A stretch of 64,000 bases of DNA, from contig CP114561.1 in the NCBI GenBank assembly GCA_028865235.1, positions 764,001 to 828,000 of the forward strand, given 5' to 3'. The DNA comes from Candidatus Manganitrophus sp. (GTDB taxonomy: Bacteria > Nitrospirota > Nitrospiria > SBBL01 > Manganitrophaceae). This document shows, in pieces, positions 18,850 through 29,085 of this stretch. Each line of letters starts with the position of its first letter. Position 1 is the first letter of the stretch. The translations under genes were made by a program, and so were the position numbers. The notes under the pieces are model-generated. The model was given only the letters and a program-made list of their open reading frames with translations. It was not told where the DNA came from and made no database searches.

Positions 18850-20636
18850 TTATCCGTTTCGCCCTTCGGAAAGGGGCTCGATGACCTCTCCGTCCGGCGC
18901 CTCTCCCCCTTCTGTGTGCAGAAACTGCATCTGGTATACCTTTCGATAGGGGCCGTCGCGCTGCATTAAATCCTCATGCCGGCCCATCTCGACGATCCGC
19001 CCCTGATCGACCACGATAATACAGGTCGCCCGCTGGACGGTCGAGAGACGATGGGCGATGACGAACGTCGTCCGGTTCTTCATTAAATTGACGAGCGCCT
19101 TCTGAACAATAAACTCCGATTCGGCATCGAGCGCGGAGGTTGCTTCATCCAAAATTAAAATCGGGGGATTCTTCAGAAGGGCCCGCGCAATGGCCAGGCG
19201 CTGGCGCTCCCCGCCCGAGAGATTCGCCCCCCTTTCTCCAAAACCGTATCGTACCCTTTCGGCATCTTTCCGATAAAGAGATGGGCGTAAGCCGCCTCCG
19301 CCGCTCGGACGATCTCCTCATCTGAGACATGATCAAGACCGTAGGCGATGTTCCATCGGACCGTATCATCGAAAAGGACCACTTCCTGGCTCACAATTCC
19401 GATCTGGCTTCGAAGCGAGCCGAGGTTGATCTCTTGAATCGGAATGCCGTCGATCAAAATCGTCCCCCCCTGAGGCTCATAAAATCGGGGGATCATATTC
19501 ACCAGGGTCGTCTTGCCGGCGCCGCTGCTCCCGACCAGAGCGATCACCTCTCCCGGTCTGGCCTTCAGGCTGATGTTCGAGAGGGCGGCCGACCGGATGC
19601 CGTCATACTGAAAGGAGACCTCCCTGAATTCAATCTCCCCATGCAGGCTCGGCACTAGCCGGCGGCCGGGGTCAAGCTCCCGCTCATTTTTTTGATCCAG
19701 GATCGTAAAGACCCGCTCCGCCGCAGCCAATGCCTGCTGTAGGATATTGTTCGCCGAGCTCAGGCCTTTCATCGGGGCATACATCAGCATGGCGGCGGTC
19801 ATAAATGAGAAAAACGCCCCCGCATCCATCTGACCGGTAATCACTTGATAGCCGCCGTACCAGATGATAGCGGCCGCGCCGACGCTTCCGAGCGTTTCCA
19901 TCATCGGACTGGTCAGCTCGGAGACGGAGGTCGCCCGCATGACATTCTTAAAATAATTCATGTTCTTCTTGTCAAAACGTTCTGCCTCAAAATCTTCGCG
20001 CCCGAACGCCTTGACGATCCGGATGCCGGAAAAGGTTTCCTGAAGAATGCTGGTGAGGTCGCCGATTTTCTCTTGTCCCGCCCGGGCCACCTTCCGAAGC
20101 CGTCTTCCGACCCGGATGAGGGGATAGGTCGCCAAGGGCATCGCCAGGATCGCCATCAGACCGAGTTGCCAGTTTTGATAGAAGATCACCCCGGTCAATG
20201 CAACCATCGTCAACGATTGTTGGAAAAGATCTTTGACCACGGTCGAAACGGCGGTCTGCATGATGCCGACATCGTTGATGACGCGAGACATCAGTTTTCC
20301 GGTCGCATTTTTCGCATGGAAGCCGATCGGCAGAAGGACGATGTGATGGTAGAGATCTTTCCGGATGCCGGCGATGATTCTGCTCCCGACGTAACGGACC
20401 AGGTAGCCTTGGCCGTAATTGAAGAGTCCTTTGAGGAGAGCGACCAAGATGATCGCCACCGGAAGAATCTTCAACATGAAACCGTCCTTCCGAATGAACA
20501 CATCGTTCACCACCGGCTGCACCAGCCAAGCGTAGGCCGCCGTGAGCAGCGACACCATCGCGCTGCAAAAGAAGGCCCCCACCAGGGTCCAACGGTGAGG
20601 CTTTACAAATTTTAATAATCGAAGGTAGAGTTTCAT
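18850..20636 (-). CDS. msbA: Lipid A export ABC transporter MsbA, with one frameshift
   Basis: About 595 residues after repair: a six-helix ABC membrane domain (residues 1 to about 330) followed by an ATPase domain. Visible motifs are Walker [13 protein letters not shown], the Q-loop region [14 protein letters not shown], and after the break the signature [10 protein letters not shown] (reconstructed) and the Walker [10 protein letters not shown]. The H-loop is [11 protein letters not shown]. One missing G in the six-base run at 19227-19232 disrupts the frame between the Q-loop and the signature. MsbA flips lipid A-core from the inner to the outer leaflet of the inner membrane. Placement directly between lpxB and waaA supports the assignment over other exporters. 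Confidence 0.92.
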
Positions 20637-20658
20637 AAGTTCGGGAACAGGTCAGGCG

Positions 20659-21819
20659 TCATTTTAATTTCTCTAAGATGATCCCGGCGGCGCGGCTCGA
20701 CGCCCCGGCGGCGCCGAGGCGATCGGCCACCTCTTTCAATGCCTGCTTCATCCGCTCGCGGGCGCCGTCCTCCTTCAGCAGATGGCCGACCTCCGCTTGA
20801 ATCCGCTCGGCAGTCGCCCCCTCTTGAAGCAGCTCCGGCACAATCGGCGCGCCGGCGACGATATTGACCAGACCAAACGATTTGAGACGAACCAACCGCC
20901 GCGCGATCCAAAAGGTAAGGGGCGAGACCTTGTAGACGATCACCATCGGCGTTCGGGCCAGCGCCGTCTGCAATGTCGCGGTTCCCGAAGCGACGACGAC
21001 CACCTCCGACGCCCTCAAGACCTCCTGGAACTCCCCCTCGACACATCGGATCGGAATCGCATAGGGCCGCGCCAGATCGGCGATCCATTCCTTCGAGAGC
21101 GAGGGGGCGACCGGAATCAGCAGCTGAAGGTTCGGAAATTCCTTAGATAAGGATACCATCGCTTGGAGCATCTCGGGAAGGAGAGAAGAGACCTCCCGCA
21201 TCCGGCTCCCCGGAAGAATACCGACGGTTATCCCGGAAGGTGAAAACCCGATCCCCTCAAGATACGCCGTTTTTGACGGATACTTCAACCGAACCGATGC
21301 CGCTTCATCGACCAGCGGATGGCCGACGAATTCGCAGGGAACCCCCGCCTTCGCATAGATCTCCTTTTCGAAGGGGAAGAGGACCAGCATCAGATCGACC
21401 CGCTCGGCGATCGTCTTGATCCGGCCGGAACGCCATGCCCAAATTTGGGGGCTGATATAGTAGACCACCGGGATGCCGAGCCGCTTGGCCGCTTTCGCAA
21501 GACGGAGATTGAAGTCGGGATAGTCGACCAGCACCAGCAGATCGACCCCGCTCCTGAGCGTTTGAACCGCGAGGCGATATGCTTCCCAGACCGATCTTAG
21601 GTGGAGGAGAACTTCGAAGATCCCGACGACGCCGAGTCGCGAGACATCAAAAAGAATCTCGACCCCGGCGCGCCGCATCGTGCTTCCGCCGAATCCGATC
21701 AGTTGGAGCGAAGGCGCCTTCTTCAGGAGCGCTTCGGCCAGCGCGCCGCCGTGCAGATCGCCGGAGGCCTCTCCGGACACGATCATCACACGAGGCGGTT
21801 TGGAAGAGGGGTCCGACAT
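20659..21819 (-). CDS. lpxB: Lipid A disaccharide synthase
   Basis: An intact 386-residue GT19 enzyme. It starts with MIVSGEASGDLHGGALAEAL, the LpxB opening, then VDYPDFNLRLAKAAKRLGIP, VVYYISPQIWAWRSGR and FVGHPLVDEA, followed by ILPGSRMREV and a donor site around ASGTATLQTAL. It joins UDP-2,3-diacylglucosamine and lipid X to form the tetraacyl disaccharide at the inner membrane. The gene sits 15 bases after the oxidoreductase gene upstream and 22 bases before msbA downstream, consistent with one operon. Confidence 0.96.
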   Translation of the reverse strand: MSDPSSKPPRVMIVSGEASGDLHGGALAEALLKKAPSLQLIGFGGSTMRRAGVEILFDVSRLGVVGIFEVLLHLRSVWEAYRLAVQTLRSGVDLLVLVDYPDFNLRLAKAAKRLGIPVVYYISPQIWAWRSGRIKTIAERVDLMLVLFPFEKEIYAKAGVPCEFVGHPLVDEAASVRLKYPSKTAYLEGIGFSPSGITVGILPGSRMREVSSLLPEMLQAMVSLSKEFPNLQLLIPVAPSLSKEWIADLARPYAIPIRCVEGEFQEVLRASEVVVVASGTATLQTALARTPMVIVYKVSPLTFWIARRLVRLKSFGLVNIVAGAPIVPELLQEGATAERIQAEVGHLLKEDGARERMKQALKEVADRLGAAGASSRAAGIILEKLK

Positions 21820-21834
21820 GAGATCATCCGCCCA

Positions 21835-22788
21835 TTATTGGGGCTGGTGTTTGATGAGATCGACGACCTGAAGCGCCACCGCCAGCGCCCGCCTTCCATC
21901 CTCCCCGGAAACCTTCGGCACCGATCTCGTCCGAACCGCTTGGATAAAGGCGCTCAATTCGGCCTTCAACGGCTCTTCTTTTTCAATCTGGACCTTGTCG
22001 ATCGTGACCTCCGGTCGCGATCCACCCGGCGCGGCCACACGGCGACAAATCACCAGCTCTTGAAGGAGGTAATCGAGCGAGAGATAGGTTTCCGGTTGAA
22101 AGATACGGATCTTGCGCAGTCTCTCCCGCGAAACGCGGCTCGCCGTTACATTGGCGACGCAGCCGTTCGCAAAGGCAAGACGGACATTGGCAATATCGAT
22201 CTGGGGGGTCAGGACCGGCACACCGGTGGCGCGGACCTCGACCAGTTCGGAGGAGACCAACGAGAGGATAATATCGATGTCGTGGATCATCAAGTCGAGA
22301 ATCACATGAACGTCGGTCCCCCGCTCGACAAAGGGCCCCATCCGATGGCATTCGATAAAGCGCGGTTGAATCAGTCCTTCTTTGAGCTTTCGAACACCGG
22401 CGTTGAACCGCTCGACATGGCCGACCTGAAGCATCCGTCCCTTCTGATCGGCGAGGGCGAGCAGTTCATCGGCTTCTTGCAGCGTCGCCGTCATCGGCTT
22501 CTCAAGAAGAAGATCAACCCCGTTCTCAAGGAGCGCCTTGGAGACTTTGAAATGAGCCGGCGTCGGAACGACCACACTCGCCGCATCGACCTTTCCGAAA
22601 AGAGCCGACACATCGGTGAACGCTTCGCATTGGCGGTCGGCGGCGATCTTTTCCGCCCGTTCCACATTCAGATCGACCACGCCGACCAGCTCGACACCGG
22701 GCAGCTCCGAGTAAATCCGCGCATGATGCTCGCCGAGATAGCCCACCCCGACGACCGCGACCTTTATCTTTTTAGAAGAAGTATCCAT
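21835..22788 (-). CDS. Gfo/Idh/MocA-family oxidoreductase in the lipid A cluster
   Basis: About 317 residues. An N-terminal Rossmann fold has KVAVVGVGYLGEHHARIYSE, then LLLEKPMTATLQEAD with the EKP lysine of the family, and VGHVERFNAGVRKL. The C-terminal alpha/beta domain includes HDIDIILSLV and ATGVPVLTPQIDIAN. The family oxidises or reduces sugars with NAD(P). In Acidithiobacillus, GnnA of this family oxidises UDP-GlcNAc before GnnB transaminates it to make a 2,3-diamino lipid A precursor. No GnnB-type aminotransferase is adjacent, so the function is open. ATG 22788 is preferred over an in-frame ATG at 22821 that lies in repeat DNA. Confidence 0.82.
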   Translation of the reverse strand: MDTSSKKIKVAVVGVGYLGEHHARIYSELPGVELVGVVDLNVERAEKIAADRQCEAFTDVSALFGKVDAASVVVPTPAHFKVSKALLENGVDLLLEKPMTATLQEADELLALADQKGRMLQVGHVERFNAGVRKLKEGLIQPRFIECHRMGPFVERGTDVHVILDLMIHDIDIILSLVSSELVEVRATGVPVLTPQIDIANVRLAFANGCVANVTASRVSRERLRKIRIFQPETYLSLDYLLQELVICRRVAAPGGSRPEVTIDKVQIEKEEPLKAELSAFIQAVRTRSVPKVSGEDGRRALAVALQVVDLIKHQPQ

Positions 22789-22872
22789 TTCATTTTCCAT
22801 TTTTAATTTTCCATTTGTCATTTGTCATTTAATGATAAATGGAAAATGACCAATGATAAATGACAAATGTTC
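22789..22872. repeat. AT-rich degenerate direct and inverted repeats
   Basis: This gap upstream of the oxidoreductase consists almost wholly of variants of the units CATTTGTCATTT and AATGATAAATG, in both orientations, so the strand can fold extensively. The same units fill 23697-23770 on the other side of lpxI. They contribute non-native residues to upstream in-frame starts, which I therefore discounted. The repeats look like an intergenic spacer family rather than coding DNA. Confidence 0.7.
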
Positions 22873-22879
22873 TTTCAGG

Positions 22880-23702
22880 TTAACTTCCCTTAACCCCGAC
22901 CACGGCAATCCCCGCGGACGCCGCCTCCCGAAGGAGTTTCTCTTTTTCCAGCAAAAGGGTCTTGCCCGCCTCCACGGCGAGGACGGAGGCGGACACCTCG
23001 ATCATCGCTTGAATCGTCCCCGGCCCGATCGCCGGAATATCAAAACGAAGGTCCTGCTGGGGTTTGCAGATTTTGATGACGACCGCCTTCTCTTTGCCGA
23101 GGGCGCCTCCCCGGCGGATCGTCGCGTCGGTCCCCTCGATCGCCTCGACCGCCAAAACGACCCCATCCCTTACGACAATACACTGGCCGATATCGAGCCC
23201 GCCGATCTGCTTGGCCAGCGGCCATCCCCACGCGATATCTTCGCGTTCCACTTTTGTCAGCGGCCGGGTCATCTCCCCCTCGACCGCCAGGATCGACGAA
23301 AGATAAAGGGTCGACTCTCGAATGCGGATCTCTTCCCGCTCCAGCTCCCCGGCAAAGGCCCGGAGCATCGCATCGTCCTTCTTCTCCTTGAGCCGCGCGA
23401 GGAGCGTGAGCGCCCGAAAATCGGGTCGCATTTCGAAGAGGCGGGTCTTTTCGAATCCTCCCTCCCGCCATGACCGCATCGGTCACGCCGGCTTTTTTGA
23501 AAAAAGAGATCAGCTTCCCAATCTGCCCCACGCGAATCCAAAGAATCTCATCCACTTTGTCGGAGAGCTCCGGCGGGGTCTCCCCGGTGTGGGCTACCGC
23601 GATGACTGAAAGACCGGCCCGCCTCGCATTCTCAGCGAAGATCAACGGGAACTGGCCGTTGCCGGCGATGAGTCCGATCTTTTTGGAATGATCATTTGTC
23701 AT
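22880..23702 (-). CDS. lpxI: UDP-2,3-diacylglucosamine pyrophosphatase LpxI, with one frameshift
   Basis: About 273 residues after repair. The first part, with KKIGLIAGNGQFPLIFAENA and HTGETPPELSDKVDEI, reaches VTDAVMAGG. The second frame continues FEKTRLFEMRPDFRALTLLA and has GKTLLLEKEKLLREA near the C-terminus, with VVRDGVVLAVEAIEGTDATI in the catalytic domain. One extra G (or nearby indel) between 23457 and 23466 explains the switch. LpxI hydrolyses UDP-2,3-diacylglucosamine to lipid X, replacing LpxH in many non-enteric bacteria. Its place between lpxA and lpxB fits, and no LpxH-like gene is seen here. Confidence 0.86.
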
Positions 23703-23770
23703 TTACCATTTTCCATCTGTCAGTTGTCATTTACCAATGAAAAATGGTAAATGGTCAATGGCAAATGATC
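23697..23770. repeat. AT-rich degenerate repeats, second copy of the lpxI-flanking block
   Basis: Units such as CATTTACCATTTTCCAT, TGTCATTTACC, and AATGGTAAATGGTCAATGG occur in opposing orientations. They share their word structure with 22789-22872. Together the two blocks bracket lpxI almost exactly. Confidence 0.7.
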
Positions 23771-23778
23771 CCCCTTCC

Positions 23779-24551
23779 TTACCGAGAAATTCCCCGCTCC
23801 GATTGCTCGACGAAGGAGACGAGCGATTCCACGTCGGCGATCTCTTTCCATTTCTCCCGCGCCTGCTTTGCCGCCTCCCGCAGTGTCAACCCCGATCGGA
23901 AGAGAAGTTTATAGGCCCCCTTCAACGCTTCGATCCGCTCCTTGGAGAAGCCGTGCCGTTTCAACCCGATTAAATTGAGGCCGTACAGCTTGGCCCGATT
24001 TCCGGCCACGCTGACATAGGGCGGAACATCTTGTGCGACGGCCGAGCAGCCTCCGATCATCGCATAGGCCCCGATCTTCACAAACTGATGAATTCCGGAG
24101 AGCCCGCCGAGGATCGCGTGATCGCCGATGGTGATATGTCCGGCCAGGGTCGCGGCATTCGCGAGGATCACCTGGTTGCCGACGATGCAGTCATGGGCCA
24201 CATGGACATAGGCCATGAAGAAATTTCGATCGCCGATGACCGTCTCTCCGCGGCCCCCTTGGGTTCCCCGGTTCAACGTGACGTACTCCCGAAAGGTATT
24301 CTGATTCCCGATCTTCAGCCGGGTCGGCTCTCCTTTGTATTTTAAATCCTGAGGGGCTGCCCGACGGAAACAAAAGGATAAAAGTTGCACTCCTCGCCGA
24401 TTTCGGTCCATCCGTCGATCACAACATGCGCTGCCACTTTCGTCCCCCGGGCGATCTTGACATGCTCGCCGATGATCGAAAAGGGGCCGACCTCCACTGA
24501 GGGGTCGAGCTCCGCTTTCGGATGGACGATGGCGCTTGGATGAATGCTCAC
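23779..24551 (-). CDS. lpxA: UDP-N-acetylglucosamine acyltransferase LpxA, with one frameshift
   Basis: About 257 residues after repair. The start is a GTG at 24551 that overlaps the fabZ stop. The first 67 or so residues give [20 protein letters not shown] hexapeptide repeats. After the break the frame reads [17 protein letters not shown], then [16 protein letters not shown] and [15 protein letters not shown] with the catalytic histidine, ending in the family alpha-helical domain ([20 protein letters not shown]). One missing base around the GGGG at 24353-24356 explains the break. LpxA adds the 3-O (or 3-N) acyl chain in the first step of lipid A synthesis. Confidence 0.9.
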
Positions 24552-25018
24552 TTCTCCAGACCTCCCTTGTTTCCTTGGCCCAGCATCGCTTTAAACTCCG
24601 CTTCCGCCGCCAGCTTGCCGTCGACGTAGGCCATCCCTTTCAATCTCCAGAACGGGGGACGCTCCTGGATCACCTCGACCTCGATCCGCAATTGATCTCC
24701 GGGATAGACCGGCTTTCGGAACTTGGCCTTATCGATCCCGAGAAAAAAGACCAGCTGTCCCTCGTTCCCTTTGGTCGACTTGAACGCGAGAACCCCTCCG
24801 ACCTGCGCCATCGACTCGATGATCAAGACCCCCGGCATGATCGGATGCTTCGGAAAATGTCCCTGGAAAAAGGGCTCATTGATCGTCACATTCTTGAAAC
24901 CGACGATTCTCTTCCCCGGCTCGATTTCGAGAATGCGGTCCACCAGTAAAAAAGGATACCGATGCGGCAATATCTCCTGAATCTCTCCGATATCGATAAT
25001 CTGCTCCTTGATGTCCAT
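24548..25018 (-). CDS. fabZ: 3-hydroxyacyl-ACP dehydratase FabZ
   Basis: An intact 156-residue hot-dog enzyme with the diagnostic [24 protein letters not shown] opening, catalytic histidine in [20 protein letters not shown], and the E in IESMAQ. It dehydrates beta-hydroxyacyl-ACP in fatty acid elongation, competing with LpxA and LpxD for substrate, which explains its frequent place between them. Its ATG overlaps the lpxD stop (TGATG), so it is translationally coupled to lpxD, and its own stop overlaps the lpxA GTG. Confidence 0.96.
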   Translation of the reverse strand: MDIKEQIIDIGEIQEILPHRYPFLLVDRILEIEPGKRIVGFKNVTINEPFFQGHFPKHPIMPGVLIIESMAQVGGVLAFKSTKGNEGQLVFFLGIDKAKFRKPVYPGDQLRIEVEVIQERPPFWRLKGMAYVDGKLAAEAEFKAMLGQGNKGGLEK

Positions 25019-26065
25019 CAGCCGTTCCTCTCGTCGCGTTGGGCAATCCGTTGCCGCAGTGATTCGACTTCCTTCTCAAGCGCTTTGATTCTCTCCCGCA
25101 TTTCGGGCAGATGGGGAAAAGTGGCCTGGGCCTTTAACCAGGCCTTGTGGGGAAGGGGGGAAACCGGAGACATTCTCCCCCGCCGGGATATCTTTGGTGA
25201 CCCCCGACTTTCCGCCGACGACCACATTGTCGCCGATCGTCAGGTGGCCTGCCACGCCGACCTGTCCCGCCAGGGTCACGCGCCGTCCGATCTTGGCGCT
25301 TCCCGAAATACCGACCTGCGCCACCAGGATGGAATCGGCTCCGACCACCACGTTATGGCCGATCTGAACGAGATTATCGACCTTGGTTCCTGCGCCGATG
25401 ATCGTATTTCCGAGTGTTGCCCGATCGACGGTGACGTTCGCGCCGAGCTCCACGTCATCCTCAATAATCACCCCGCCGACCTGGGGAATCTTATGATATT
25501 TCCCCTTGTAGGGAGCAAAGCCGAACCCGTCGCTGCCGATGACCGTCCCGCTGTGGATGATGACCCGCTTGCCGATCCTCACCCCTTCCCGGAGGGTGAC
25601 GTTCGGATAGATCAAGCTGTCTTCCCCGATCTCGCTCCCCTCCCCAACGAAAACGCCGGCGCCGAGCCGGACGCGGTCGCCGATCTTCGCCCGATCCTCC
25701 ACGGTCGCAAACGGGCCGATCGACACCCCGGACCCAAGGATAACCTCTTTGCCGACGGCGGCACGCGGATCGACTTCCGCGGGGTAACGGCGCGGAGGAT
25801 GAAAGTGGGAGAGGAGCCGGGTGAAGGCAAAGTAGGGGTCCTCCACCATCAAGAGAGCGCAGGAGACTCCGTCTATTTTCGATCGAACCAGGATGGCCGA
25901 GGCACGCGTCTGTATCGCCTTCGACGCATACTTCGGATTCGCGAGGAAGGTGATCTCTCCCGGCTTCGCTTCCTCGATCGAAGCGATCCCTCGAATGCGA
26001 AGATGCGGATCACCGACGACCTTCCCTTCGACCCATTCCGCAATTTTGTCCAACGATACTTCCAT
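25018..26065 (-). CDS. lpxD: UDP-3-O-acylglucosamine N-acyltransferase LpxD, with one frameshift
   Basis: About 349 residues after repair. An N-terminal uridine-binding domain ([20 protein letters not shown]) is followed by left-handed hexapeptide repeats, [19 protein letters not shown], and the catalytic [10 protein letters not shown]. The frame breaks at NVSGFP; the second frame continues [20 protein letters not shown] and ends in a coiled-coil helix ([16 protein letters not shown]). The six-C run (plus-strand G, 25155-25160) should probably hold eight bases. LpxD attaches the N-linked acyl chain. Without the repaired tail the trimer's C-terminal helix would be lost. Confidence 0.91.
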
Positions 26066-26084
26066 CGGTAAAATCCTGGCGTGA

Positions 26085-26160
26085 ATCGTTAAACGTAGAA
26101 TATAAAACCGAACTTCGCCTGATTTCGACGGTTAACGGATAACGAGTAAACGAATAACGT
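26085..26160. repeat. Degenerate repeats of the TTAACG / CGAATAACG type
   Basis: This gap between lpxD and skp is built of units such as CGTTAAACG, GGTTAACGGATAACG and GTAAACGAATAACG. The same word family appears in a tandem arrangement at 44329-44395. No terminator or promoter stands out, and the two sites are far apart, which suggests a dispersed repeat. Confidence 0.6.
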
Positions 26161-26694
26161 TTACTTCCCTGCGTTTTTATCGACCTGCTCGATCACCTTG
26201 GAGGTGATGTCGAAATTCTCCTTCGCGAAGATGACCGAGCCGCCTCCTTCGGCATTCCGATCGAGAACGAAGGTATATCCGTCTTTCTCGGCAATCTGCT
26301 TGACCGCTTCTTCCAGCTTCTTGTTGAAGTCCCGAAGAGTATCAAACTTTTTACCCTGTACCTCTTTGTTCAAGTCGGTCGCCTTTTTCTGATACTCCAT
26401 CAATTTCTTCTGGAAGTCGTCCTGCTTGACTTTTTTGGCCTCCGGGGAGAGAAGGGCCCCCTGCCGGACGAGATCCTCCTCCAACTGTTTGAGCTCTTGC
26501 TCTTCCAGATCGATAATTTTCTGCCGGCTCTTGACGAACTCTTCCATGTTCGCCTTGACCCGCTTCCCCTCTTTTGAACCCTCCAGAACCTTCTGTGCAT
26601 CGACAAAACCGATCTTCACATTTTGAGCATAGCCGGTGGTCCCCGAGAGCATCACGAATGAAACCAATCCGAGACAAAGTAGCAATTTCCTCAT
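26161..26694 (-). CDS. skp: Skp/OmpH-like periplasmic chaperone
   Basis: A 177-residue protein with a signal peptide (MRKLLLCLGLVSFVMLSGTT, cut near YAQ). The mature chain starts VKIGFVDAQKVLEGSKEGK, typical of OmpH, and is then dominated by charged helices (RQKIIDLEEQELKQLEEDLV) forming the arms of the chaperone. It ends with a beta strand segment YTFVLDRNAEGGGSVIFA. It protects unfolded outer-membrane proteins on their way to BamA, encoded directly upstream, 62 bases away. The short length and charge pattern are normal for the family. Confidence 0.94.
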   Translation of the reverse strand: MRKLLLCLGLVSFVMLSGTTGYAQNVKIGFVDAQKVLEGSKEGKRVKANMEEFVKSRQKIIDLEEQELKQLEEDLVRQGALLSPEAKKVKQDDFQKKLMEYQKKATDLNKEVQGKKFDTLRDFNKKLEEAVKQIAEKDGYTFVLDRNAEGGGSVIFAKENFDITSKVIEQVDKNAGK

Positions 26695-26756
26695 TGTTCC
26701 TCCTTACAAAAAGCAGCCGTCGAGGTCAAAGTGACCTCCACCTCACCGCGTTCTAT

Positions 26757-29085
26757 CTAAAATAGGGTGCCGATTGAAAACTCCGGAATAAATCCGGTCG
26801 CCTCTCCCCTCTCGGGATCGAGATTCGCTCCCATCTCCAACCGGAGGGGACCGACCGGAGAGATCCAGCGGATGCCAAACCCGGCCCCTTGCCTCAACTC
26901 CGAAAATCGGATCGCTTCGGAATCATCGAAGGCGCGTCCGATATCGTAAAAAAAGAGCCATTTAATTTTCGCTTCAGGAACCAGCGGAATCAGGTATTCT
27001 ACGTTGATGTAAAGCTCTTTATTTCCCCCTATGATTTCACCGGTGCTGGTGATCGGGCCCGCTTTCCCGAATTTAAACCCTCGCACCGTATTGATCCCCC
27101 CGACATAAAACCGCTCCCCCACCGGAAGTTCTTTATCACCAATCCCAATCGCATATCCGACCCGCCCATGGATCGAAAGAACGTGCTCTCTCCAAAGGGG
27201 GAAAAAGCGGCTGGAATCAAAGATCACTTTATAGTAATCGTTGTCTCCTCCCAAGAAGGTTCCGGCATATTCGAGCGAAATGGAATTGCGGCTTCCACTG
27301 GTCGGATCGAAAATAAAATCGCGCGTATCTCTGGAGAGGGAAAACCCAAGGGAGCTTGTTAAGGTTTTTCCTAATTCTGACTGGCGCACGACTTGTTCGG
27401 GAATATCGGGATCAGGGACGATGGCGCCGGTTAGGTTACCCGCGGCATCGACCTCCGGGACACGACGCAGATCGAAAATATTGAGCGTCTCTAACGTATA
27501 ACTGACACTCCCATTCACGTATTCGCCGAAGGAGCGCCCCAGCACGATATCACCGCCGATCCGTTTTTCTTTATAAGAGCTGAAATCGCGCACGCTGTTG
27601 AAGAGGTCCGTGGTGCCGGAAATATTCGAATCAAAAAGATAGGGCTCTCTAAAGGTGAGGCTGTAAGTCCTTCGTCTCCCCCCAGTTCCGCCTTGGCCCG
27701 CAAGAGCTGTCCTCTTCCGAAAAGATTTCCTTGGGTTACTTCAGTCATGGCGATGAAGCGGTCGACCGAACTGTATCCGCCGCCGATGCTGAATGTGCCG
27801 GTCGGCTTCTCTTTGACCTTCACTTCCAGATCAACCCATCCCGGCTCGACCTGCTCCGGCACGATTTCAATATTCTCAAAAAAGTTCAGATTGTTCAGCC
27901 GCTGGAAGCTCCGCCGCAACAGCCTGGTATTGATCAGTTCCTGCTCGTTGACACGGATTTCTCTTCGGATGACCTTGTCGCGGGTCTTGTCATTTCCGGT
28001 AATATGAATCTCTCTTACCTTGACCGGGTCGTCTTCATTCACTTGAAAGGAAACACCGACCGTTTTATCTTCAATATTCGGCGATAACTGCGGAACCACA
28101 TTGGCGAAGATATAGCCTCGCTCGCCATAGAGATCGACCATGCTCATGATATCCTGCCGAATTCGGCCGCGATTGAAGATCTCCCCTCTTTGCTCTTTGT
28201 TAGATTGACCAATCGCCCCGTCTCGAAGAGTTCGTTTCCCTCATAACGGATTTCACGAATCCGAAATTGATCTCCCTCCACAATTGGGATGACGATGTCA
28301 AACCACTCTTTGTCCTCGCTTAGGGTGACCTTCGGCGCGGCCACCTGTACCTCTAGGTATCCGTGGTTAAGATAATGCTCGCGCAGCCGGTCAAGGTCGG
28401 CCTCGATGGTTTCTTCTTTGTACCGCCCCGATTCGGTCAGCCAGGAGGTCAACCAGAAATATTTTGACGTCTCGATCTGTTTTTTCAACTCTTTGTCGGT
28501 GAACGCTTTATTTCCCGCCATTCGGACGCGGCGGACATAAGCGCGCTCCCCCTCTTTGATCAAGAAGGTCAGCACCGCTTGATCTTCCGAGATGAGTTGA
28601 ATCACCGGGGTCACTTCCGCGCTGTAGTAGGCGTCCGCCTCATAAACCGTTTTGATTTTATCGACGTAAGAGCTGATCTCCTCCATATCGAGAAAGGTGT
28701 CGGTTTTGACCGGCACCTTTTCCTTCAATTTATCTTTGTCGATATTCTCATTCCCCTCATAGACGACATCGATGAGGAAAGGTTTTTCATGGACCCTGAA
28801 GGTCAATGCCACTCCCCCTTCGAATCCTTCCGATTCGACCTCGACCCGATCGAAGTAGCCCATTCGGTAGAGCGTTTTGACATCCTCCCGAATTTGCTCC
28901 GAGGAGAAGCGATCTCCTTCTTTGAGCGAAATTTTGGAGAGGATCATCGCCGTGTCGATTTTTCGATTTCCGGCGACCTCGATCAGCTTGATTCGGATCT
29001 CACTATCCTCTGCAAAACCCGGGGAGGAAAAACCAGTCAGAATAAAGATAAGTAGAAGGAAAACAGGACCGAACCGCTTCAGCAA
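26757..29085 (-). CDS. bamA: Outer membrane assembly factor BamA, with two frameshifts
   Basis: About 776 residues after repair. A TTG start opens MLKRFGPVFLLLIFILTGF and a signal peptide. It is followed by POTRA domains (for example IKLIEVAGNRKIDTAMILSK) and the Omp85 barrel with VRGFKFGKAGPI (VRGF motif) and a final strand ending FSIGTLF. Breaks: the G4 run at 28183-28186 (five expected, joining KEG to EIFNRGRIRQD) and the G6 run at 27678-27683 (seven expected, joining AELGG to RRTYSLTFRE). BamA inserts beta-barrel proteins in the outer membrane. It heads the envelope cluster and is expected to be essential, which argues the breaks are artefacts. Confidence 0.93.

Noticed and set aside
21601..22806. 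A plus-strand frame of about 400 codons opposite lpxB and the oxidoreductase
   Set aside because: It is antisense to genes with recognisable motifs and shows arginine/histidine-rich shadow composition.
22789..22872. The repeat blocks as a CRISPR array
   Set aside because: The units are short, degenerate and in both orientations with no unique spacers of constant length, and no cas genes are nearby.
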